Origin: Fidelibacterota bacterium | Lineage (GTDB): Bacteria; Marinisomatota; Marinisomatia; Marinisomatales; TCS55 | Length of the DNA: 44,563 nucleotides | Direction of reading: 5' to 3' | NCBI GenBank assembly: GCA_004124535.1 | Contig: SCKQ01000015.1 | Location: 1-44,563, forward strand | Shown: piece by piece, positions 39,539 through 44,563 of the stretch | Layout of the letters: every line of letters begins with the position of its first letter | Position numbering within the stretch: the first letter of the stretch is position 1 | Program-made: the position numbers and the translations under genes | Notes under the pieces: generated by a model | What the model was told of the DNA's origin: nothing | The model's input: the letters and a program-made list of their open reading frames with translations, nothing else | Databases searched by the model: none

Positions 39539-40308
39539 TGACCGGTATAAATTGGATTGGATTTTACACCCTGACTTATCGGGAGGTTGGCCGTTTTTTT
39601 ACAGTTTATCGCCAAACTGTTTTGCCAGGACTGATCTCATCAGCATTGTATATACTGATCTTTGGTTTTACCCTTGAACGGCGCATCAGTGAAATTGACG
39701 GTGTTCCCTATACCCTCTTTATCCTACCGGGCTTGATAATGATGAATACACTGACCAATGCAAGTTCCAACACATCTTCATCCATGCTGCAAATGAAACT
39801 CCTGCAGCAACTACCGGATATCTTAACAGCACCACTTTCCAGTCTGGAAATTTGTTTGGCTTATATCATTGGCGGCACAGTGCGCGGCATGGTAAATGGT
39901 ATACTTGTTATGCTGTTGGGAGTACTGCTTATTGATATGCCTGTCCAGCAGCCACTGGCTACGATTGGTTTTATTTTTCTCGTTTCCTGGGCTTTTGCCA
40001 GCATGGGTTTACTGCTGGGGCAATTGGCCGATACCTGGGATCAACTGGCCATGATGCAGAACTTCTTTTTAACACCATTGAGTTTTCTGGGGGGTATATT
40101 TTATTCCATCCAGATGCTGCCTGAATGGGCACAAGAGCTGTCATTCGTGAATCCGATCTATTATATGATCAACGGTATTCGTTATACAATACTTGGAGTA
40201 TCTGATTCATCACCATATAACAGTTTTCTCATGGCTGTTTTCATAACAATTTTATTTACTGTGGCTGCAATTCTGCTGATGAAAAGCGGCAAAAAAATCA
40301 AACAATGA
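39538..40308 (+). CDS. ABC-2 type transporter permease
   Basis: A 256-aa integral membrane protein with about six helices, typical for ABC-2 permeases (FGFTLERRI after the first helix, MMNTLTNASSNTSSSMLQMK in the loop, and FLTPLSFLGGIFYSIQMLPE near the end). The ATG overlaps the stop of the ATPase gene. It would form a homodimer with two ATPase subunits, exporting a lipid, polysaccharide or small molecule. The next gene, a beta-barrel, overlaps by four bases, so a link to outer-membrane function is possible. Confidence 0.92.
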   Translation: MTGINWIGFYTLTYREVGRFFTVYRQTVLPGLISSALYILIFGFTLERRISEIDGVPYTLFILPGLIMMNTLTNASSNTSSSMLQMKLLQQLPDILTAPLSSLEICLAYIIGGTVRGMVNGILVMLLGVLLIDMPVQQPLATIGFIFLVSWAFASMGLLLGQLADTWDQLAMMQNFFLTPLSFLGGIFYSIQMLPEWAQELSFVNPIYYMINGIRYTILGVSDSSPYNSFLMAVFITILFTVAAILLMKSGKKIKQ

Positions 40309-40991
40309 AATGTATTATTCTCATCTTACTCATTGTTGGCTTATCGGCTGAAGAACAAGAAGCCCCTGCAGCTAAATGGACCCAGTATGCCCGTGCAGGA
40401 CTATCCCAAGATCAAAGTGTAAACGGCGGACATGCATATTATCGGCTCAATCGCAGGTCGCCCGTTACCTTTCGTGATTTGCGTCTGTTTGGCTATGGGC
40501 TTGGTGATGATTCATACATTTATATACGGTATAAAAGCAGTATGAAATATAACCCTGATGGTAAACTCTACAACTTTACTACTGCTTCTTACCAAAAAAA
40601 CACCCGTGCAGAATTAGACCTGCGCTATCATTTCAACCAGGGCATTGGATATTTTATCAGTGATTATAATACAGGTCACGTCCATACCGAATTGGGCCAT
40701 GCTTATGATATGTCTGACTATCTCAATGATACTCGAAAGACATCCTACTTAAAGGGTGGTTTATTCTGGGATCATGAAATGAATAAAATTAGTTCCAAGT
40801 TAGATGCCGAATGGTTTCAACAGATCAGTGATATAGTGGATGACGATCTTTCGCGGTTGCAGATCTTTGCAGAAATAACATACCACTTAAATAATTCACT
40901 GGCACTCATAGTTGGATTTGAGCAAGATTACTATACAGCAAGCAAGCAGAGCCCGCAGTCATATTATTTATCATTGGGTTGGCAGAAATAA
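40305..40991 (+). CDS. DUF481-like outer-membrane beta-barrel protein
   Basis: A 228-aa protein with a short signal peptide (1-15, cleavage near LSA). It has alternating aromatic/polar strands of the kind found in small outer-membrane barrels: YIRYKSSMKYNPDGKLYNF, ELDLRYHFNQGIGYFISDY, TSYLKGGLFWDHEMN, and a terminal SYYLSLGWQK. The later half resembles DUF481 (salt-induced outer-membrane) proteins. It ends a coupled run that begins at the ABC exporter, overlapping the permease by four bases. Function unknown. Confidence 0.7.
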   Translation: MKCIILILLIVGLSAEEQEAPAAKWTQYARAGLSQDQSVNGGHAYYRLNRRSPVTFRDLRLFGYGLGDDSYIYIRYKSSMKYNPDGKLYNFTTASYQKNTRAELDLRYHFNQGIGYFISDYNTGHVHTELGHAYDMSDYLNDTRKTSYLKGGLFWDHEMNKISSKLDAEWFQQISDIVDDDLSRLQIFAEITYHLNNSLALIVGFEQDYYTASKQSPQSYYLSLGWQK

Positions 40992-40994
40992 TTC

Positions 40995-41010
40995 TGTGAT
41001 ATTGGACACA
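40995..41010. promoter_or_regulatory. CRP-like palindrome upstream of two lipoprotein genes
   Basis: TGTGATATTGGACACA matches TGTGA-N6-TCACA at 9 of 10 fixed positions. It lies just after the DUF481-like gene, in the 262-base gap that should hold the promoter for the lipoproteins at 41254. The cyclase in this window makes cAMP likely in this organism. About one match this good is expected by chance in 44 kb, so location is the main support. Confidence 0.35.
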
Positions 41011-41166
41011 AACACAAAGTGGAACTCGCTTTATATTTACGGTTAATTCAAAGTCAAATATTTAAACAAATCTTATTTATAATTATCATATTTTTTCTTT
41101 TCCAACCGTATAAAACATTACACCAGATTTCAATATTTTGATAGATATAAGTAAAATAACTAGTTT

Positions 41167-41195
41167 TTGAGTGTTCTTTATCTGGAACTTTTATT
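41167..41195 (+). promoter_or_regulatory. Weak promoter candidate before the lipoprotein pair
   Basis: TTGAGT (41167-41172), 17 bases, then TTTATT (41190-41195), each matching consensus at 4 of 6. This lies about 60 bases before the chosen start at 41254 in the only sizeable gap of the plus-strand run. Two ACTAGT copies (41159 and 41200) flank it. Confidence 0.2.
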
Positions 41196-41253
41196 TAGAA
41201 CTAGTGGTAAAAAACTTGTATACCCTCACATAATAATACGCAGGAGAGAGAAT

Positions 41254-41625
41254 ATGAAAAACATTCTAATTATCAGTTGTTCTATAATGCTGTTATGTAG
41301 TTGTGCTGGCAGTAAACCTGAGGATAGTGACAAGCTAACCCTGGGTTCAGTTCAAACCAAAATATTCAAGGGCCAAAGTCAATCAGCAGTAATAGAGGCA
41401 CTGGGCTCGCCCAATATTGTTACTTACGATGCGCAGGGCAAAGAAGTATGGACTTACGACCGTATTTCCAATGAAAAGGAGGCCCAATCATCAGGATTTT
41501 GGGTTTTTTTATTTGGCCAAAGTAGTTCGGCCAGTAGCTCTTCTTCAAAATCGCTCACTGTTATAATTACCTTTGACAATAACAAAAATGTTCTGGATTA
41601 TACCTATCAAAGTTTGAAGTACTAG
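41254..41625 (+). CDS. Small lipoprotein, BamE/SmpA-like
   Basis: A 123-aa lipoprotein. A longer in-frame start at 41167 exists, but the ATG at 41254 is preceded by a good ribosome binding site (AGGAGAG) and begins a clean signal with lipobox LCSC, C17. The mature domain has the SmpA/OmlA pattern: VQTKIFKGQSQSAVIEALG followed by SPNIVTYDAQGKEVWTYD. BamE-type proteins assist outer-membrane protein assembly, but this protein carries a Ser-rich stretch (SSASSSSSK) and may simply share the fold. The next gene starts directly after its stop. Confidence 0.75.
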   Translation: MKNILIISCSIMLLCSCAGSKPEDSDKLTLGSVQTKIFKGQSQSAVIEALGSPNIVTYDAQGKEVWTYDRISNEKEAQSSGFWVFLFGQSSSASSSSSKSLTVIITFDNNKNVLDYTYQSLKY

Positions 41626-42288
41626 ATGTTTCACCGTTTATTATATCCTGCGACAGTGCAAGGCACTGTACTGCACTTCGCATTAGTAGCCTATTTAAGT
41701 ATTTCAATTATCGGCTGTACTGCAACACAACCAACCGTAAAGCCGCCCACCGCTATAGCGCGGGCCATGGAAACCCGTACCTTCCAAAAGGACATGAAAA
41801 CAATTTTAAAAGCAGCTATCAATGCTTTGCAGGATATGGATTATACCATAGATGTTTTGAATTCAGATGTCGGTCTCATTACTGCCAGCCGGACAACTGA
41901 ACAACAAAAATCAGAACTAGCGAGCGATGAAGAAGAAAAAGGGCTCAGCAACTTTGAAAAAGCATGTATTGCTGTTGGTGTTGTTTTCATTGTTGCAATG
42001 ATTTATTCAATGATTTTTGATGACGATGGAGCTACTGGTGGAGGTGGGAGAAGTGGTGGCGGTAATAGTAAAGATGGTCCAACGGGTCCCCGGATTTACC
42101 GCTATAAAGTGACCGTTAATTTAAATGATATGGATACAGAAAATATTAACGTCCGAGTCAGTGCCAGTGGTGAAATTGAACAAGATGGTAAAATTCTCAG
42201 TACCGGTGGTGTCCATGAGCCTGAATTCTTCCAGCAATTCTTTGCCAATATAAATAAAGCCCTTTTTCTTGAAAATCAGGGACAATAG
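41626..42288 (+). CDS. Lipoprotein with internal membrane helix and glycine-rich linker
   Basis: A 220-aa protein starting immediately after the previous stop. The lipobox is SIIGC with C31, giving a longer than usual signal. The domain at about 45-95 (AMETRTFQKDMKTILKAAIN, then DYTIDVLNSDVGLITASR) is a recurrent small lipoprotein domain seen in FCB bacteria. A hydrophobic helix follows (about 112-130) and a Gly-rich linker (TGGGGRSGGG). The last part is YRYKVTVNLNDMD with a second beta-rich piece. The internal helix in a lipoprotein is odd and might cross the outer or inner membrane. Function unknown; probably works with the BamE-like neighbour. Confidence 0.65.
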   Translation: MFHRLLYPATVQGTVLHFALVAYLSISIIGCTATQPTVKPPTAIARAMETRTFQKDMKTILKAAINALQDMDYTIDVLNSDVGLITASRTTEQQKSELASDEEEKGLSNFEKACIAVGVVFIVAMIYSMIFDDDGATGGGGRSGGGNSKDGPTGPRIYRYKVTVNLNDMDTENINVRVSASGEIEQDGKILSTGGVHEPEFFQQFFANINKALFLENQGQ

Positions 42289-42298
42289 TTTATTGTTC
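42280..42298 (+). terminator. Weak terminator hairpin after the lipoprotein pair
   Basis: GGACAATA (42280-42287) and TATTGTTC (42291-42298) form an eight-pair stem with one G-U pair and a 3-base loop. It overlaps the stop codon of the lipoprotein gene and is followed by TCTTATTATAG. The AT-rich stem makes this weak, but it lies at a convergent gene boundary where a terminator is expected. Confidence 0.35.
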
Positions 42299-42339
42299 TC
42301 TTATTATAGTTAAGAAAATAATTTTTTTATTCAACTAAA

Positions 42340-43566
42340 TTAATCTTTAAGTAGATCTCTTACTTTTTCCAAGCTCCCATCAATCTTATCATTAGGGGTG
42401 AGTCCCAAAATTTCTGCTATCAGCGGATAAATGTGGATATTTTCCAGCGTTGGTCTTGAATACCCATCTTTGAACGCCGGACCGTCAGCCAAAAAAATGG
42501 CATGCATGCTGCGCAATTCATTATCATAGCCGTGAGTACCACCGTGGAGGAATTTCAAATTAAACTTATCCGCCCCAAAATATTTTTTATCTAATATAAA
42601 CCAGCCTTCATCTGCCACGAGGAGTACATCTTTGATACGGTAATGATTTTTAAAATGATATCGATCAGGAATTTCCTCTTTTTTATATACACTCATATGG
42701 GGCACACTTTTTAATTTTTTTACAATGGTGTTTAATTTCTGATTATCCTCCCCATACAACATTGCAAACGGACCGGAACCTTCTTGTTTAATTCCCGATA
42801 GTTTGACATAATCGGATAGATCAACCGTCCGCTCGGGGCTGATGGCTGCCATGCCATGATCCGCAACCACAATAATGTTCAGATGTGGATATATATCCAA
42901 CGATTCCATTGAAGAAATAATCATTCCCATTATAGTATCCATGGAATCAACCATGGCTTCTGTTTCCGCTGATTTAGGGCCATAGCGATGACCTGCATCA
43001 TCCGGTTCATGAAAATACAACATTATCAAGTGTGGGCGTTTTTCCTCTGGAAGGGTGAACCATTTTGCCACTGAATCAACCCTCGCCAGAAATGGAAAAT
43101 CGTGATCGTATTTCTTCCAGATACTGGACCACACGCCGCCAACAGGTGCTTCGGACCCCGCCCAGAAATAAGATGCTGTTTTTACACCCTGTTTTTCTGC
43201 TGTAACCCAAATGGGCTCTCCGCCATAAAACCGAGCATCTTCTACTTTCGAACGATCGGAAAGAGTGAAATACTCGCCCAGTTTTTTATCGTAGAAATGA
43301 TTTCCAATTAAACCATGATTTTCAATAAACATTCCGGTGGCAAGACTATAGTGGTTTGGAAATGTCTTGGATACAAAAACTGGTTTCATGCCATCTGCTT
43401 TTACTCCATGCTCTGCTAAACGGTCAAAGTTTGGCGTATTGTACCAGTCCAGATAATCAGCCCGAAAGCCATCAAAGGAAATGAGCAATACATAGGGTTT
43501 TTCCTTCGCTTCGAGAGTGAATACAAATAAAAATGAAAATAAGAGTAATCTGCGCAGGGAGTTCAT
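42340..43566 (-). CDS. ENPP-type alkaline phosphatase family phosphodiesterase, exported
   Basis: A 408-aa protein with a signal peptide (1-20). It has the nucleotide pyrophosphatase/phosphodiesterase fold with two zinc sites: D32 (ISFDGFRADY), catalytic T68 (SKTFPNHY), D189 and H193 (EPDDAGHRYGP), D236-H237 (VVADHGM) and H345 (GGTHGYDNE). These enzymes cleave phosphodiester or pyrophosphate bonds of nucleotides, phospholipids or sugars in the periplasm. The active-site set is complete, so activity is likely. It is a single gene convergent with the lipoprotein pair and divergent from pcm, which starts 45 bases from its start codon. Confidence 0.93.
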   Translation of the reverse strand: MNSLRRLLLFSFLFVFTLEAKEKPYVLLISFDGFRADYLDWYNTPNFDRLAEHGVKADGMKPVFVSKTFPNHYSLATGMFIENHGLIGNHFYDKKLGEYFTLSDRSKVEDARFYGGEPIWVTAEKQGVKTASYFWAGSEAPVGGVWSSIWKKYDHDFPFLARVDSVAKWFTLPEEKRPHLIMLYFHEPDDAGHRYGPKSAETEAMVDSMDTIMGMIISSMESLDIYPHLNIIVVADHGMAAISPERTVDLSDYVKLSGIKQEGSGPFAMLYGEDNQKLNTIVKKLKSVPHMSVYKKEEIPDRYHFKNHYRIKDVLLVADEGWFILDKKYFGADKFNLKFLHGGTHGYDNELRSMHAIFLADGPAFKDGYSRPTLENIHIYPLIAEILGLTPNDKIDGSLEKVRDLLKD

Positions 43567-43611
43567 ATAATGGTTAAAATCCGGCGCAGAAATTGAACTG
43601 AATCTTTAACG

Positions 43612-44253
43612 ATGCACAAGACCTTTATGGAAAATTTGCGCAAGGATATGGTTGAAAACCAGTTGCGGCAGAGGGGTATTACAGATGATCGTGTCCTAGA
43701 TGCCATGGGTACAATTCCCCGCCACCTCTTTGTTAATGAAGACCTGCAGAATGAAGCGTACATGGACGGCCCCCTGCCCATTGGCTTTGGTCAAACCATC
43801 AGCCAGCCCTATATAGTAGCTTATATGACAGAGATTTTAAAATTAGAACAACAGCATTCTGTTTTAGAAGTGGGTACAGGATGCGGTTATCAGGCAGCTG
43901 TTTTATCTTCTTTAGCCCAAAAAGTTATCTCTCTGGAACGGATTAAAGAGTTGGCTGTATCCTCACGTAAGCAGCTTCAAGAGCTGGGGTTTGCTAATGT
44001 GGATGTCATCAATGCCAACGGCTGGAATGGTTATCAAAAAGGAGCTCCCTATGACAGAATTATAGTCACCGCGGGTGCCAAAAAAGTTCCGGAAGCCCTA
44101 ATAGACCAATTGGCCAACAGTGGTATAATGGTTATTCCTGTAGGTAAAATTATGTTCAGCCAAACACTGCGCATAATAAGTAAAGACAATAATGGAAACG
44201 TTATTAAGAAAAAATCATTACCCGTCAGGTTTGTACGTTTGGTAAATAAATGA
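43612..44253 (+). CDS. pcm: Protein-L-isoaspartate O-methyltransferase
   Basis: Pcm methylates isoaspartyl residues in damaged proteins with S-adenosylmethionine to start their repair. The 213-aa length is normal. The family motif PLPIGFGQTISQP is at 55-67, and SAM motif I is LEVGTGCGYQAAVLS (85-99), with the post-I region VISLERIKEL and ITVTAGA-type motif II (IIVTAGAKKVPEALIDQL). The start at 43612 is the first ATG; M6 is an alternative and no ribosome binding site separates them. The next gene overlaps by four bases. The window also encodes an exported isoaspartyl peptidase (9854-10813), which acts on the same kind of damage but is not adjacent. Confidence 0.95.
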   Translation: MHKTFMENLRKDMVENQLRQRGITDDRVLDAMGTIPRHLFVNEDLQNEAYMDGPLPIGFGQTISQPYIVAYMTEILKLEQQHSVLEVGTGCGYQAAVLSSLAQKVISLERIKELAVSSRKQLQELGFANVDVINANGWNGYQKGAPYDRIIVTAGAKKVPEALIDQLANSGIMVIPVGKIMFSQTLRIISKDNNGNVIKKKSLPVRFVRLVNK

Positions 44254-44563
44254 AAAAGACCGCGTTAATATTATCACTACTAATTATCCTCCGGGCTGAC
44301 AATTCAGAATTATCAACACCAGCACATTATGGTCCCGTGTCAGCTGTTAGAATTCAATCTGAATTTGGTGAACAAAGTATTATATCAATTGATCCTGCCC
44401 TTGGTTCAGCCCATAGAAATTTTCCACAAAATGATCCCCATAGCCAGGAAGCTGATCTTTTTCAACGTTCAATAAAATATATCAAGGACAGTCCGGATAT
44501 TTTCAGGACACCTGCCGACGAAATTAAACTAGAGATTCAGGAAAAGTACGGGAATGTGGTCTA
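44250..44563 (+). CDS. Secreted protein, truncated by the window edge
   Basis: An open frame starting with ATG at 44250, inside the pcm stop (ATGA overlap), and still open at the window end (104 complete codons, no stop). It begins with a signal-like segment KKTALILSLLIILRADNSE, then a polar mature region containing HYGPVSAVRIQSEFGEQSII and a stretch SIKYIKDSPDIFRTPADEI. I cannot recognise a domain in the visible part. It is probably translated together with pcm. Confidence 0.65.
   Translation, partial: MKKTALILSLLIILRADNSELSTPAHYGPVSAVRIQSEFGEQSIISIDPALGSAHRNFPQNDPHSQEADLFQRSIKYIKDSPDIFRTPADEIKLEIQEKYGNVV

Noticed and set aside
41167..41253. Upstream in-frame start giving a 152-aa version of the BamE-like lipoprotein
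   Set aside because: The extra 29 residues precede the signal peptide, and the ATG at 41254 has a clear ribosome binding site and lipobox.

Overview
This window most likely comes from a Gram-negative member of the Fibrobacteres-Chlorobi-Bacteroidetes group. My best guess is Candidatus Marinimicrobia (SAR406) or a close relative. The clues are a giant secreted protein ending in a Bacteroidetes-like type IX secretion (T9SS) sorting domain with the NFPNPFNP motif, many lipoproteins, periplasmic CsgG/LPP20/FlgT-like proteins, moderate-to-low GC, and many starts without a clear Shine-Dalgarno sequence. The phylum is inferred from protein style; no rRNA is present.

Layout. (1) 1-1556: two tRNA-Lys genes (CTT, then TTT) bracket queF (queuosine pathway) and upp (uracil salvage), with a good terminator at 1518-1549. 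(2) 1556-3381, minus: a translationally coupled acyltransferase pair resembling GlsB/GlsA aminolipid enzymes. (3) 3671-9857, plus: a 1106-aa CPBP intramembrane protease with an internally duplicated architecture, then single-chain glycine dehydrogenase gcvP. (4) 9854-17038, minus: isoaspartyl peptidase/asparaginase, mtaB, a sulfotransferase-like protein directly after a class IV aminotransferase, a CHASE2-adenylate cyclase and a FecR-domain protein. (5) 17146-30223, minus: a tightly spaced block running FlgT-like, LPP20-like, TlpA-like, CsgG-like and a giant (about 3200 codon) T9SS-sorted beta-helix/Ig/FN3 surface protein, closed by a strong terminator. (6) 30398-42288, plus: a TPR-SLH lipoprotein with its own terminator, then a long run of tightly packed genes (PAP2 enzyme, lipoprotein, small secreted proteins, ligA, second PAP2 enzyme, PQQ-type sugar dehydrogenase, ABC exporter, DUF481-like barrel, two lipoproteins). 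(7) 42340-43566, minus: an ENPP-type phosphodiesterase. (8) 43612 to the right edge: pcm and the start of a secreted protein cut by the window end.

How it fits together. Most of the window is cell-envelope biology. The strongest candidate for an undescribed system is the five-gene minus-strand block at 17201-30223: three proteins of the CsgG/LPP20/FlgT fold family, a thiol-redox protein and a giant surface protein. Two of its genes carry reading-frame breaks. In the CsgG-like gene the break lies exactly on an A AAA AAG heptamer, the classical -1 slippery sequence, and the -1 frame encodes the more plausible C-terminus. In the giant gene a +1 shift near 18590 separates the body from its T9SS sorting domain. 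These could be programmed frameshifting, phase variation, mutation or assembly error; the sequence alone cannot decide. Other points of interest are the aminotransferase/sulfotransferase-like pair (fused in plants, as I recall), the duplicated CPBP protease, and the GlsAB-like pair.

No CRISPR array, insertion sequence, integrase, phage gene or rRNA was found. No stretch over 300 bases lacks a gene; the longest gaps are 3382-3670 (divergent region with a perfect 12-bp inverted repeat), 40992-41253 (CRP-like palindrome and possible promoter) and 1-216 (hairpins and a short direct repeat).
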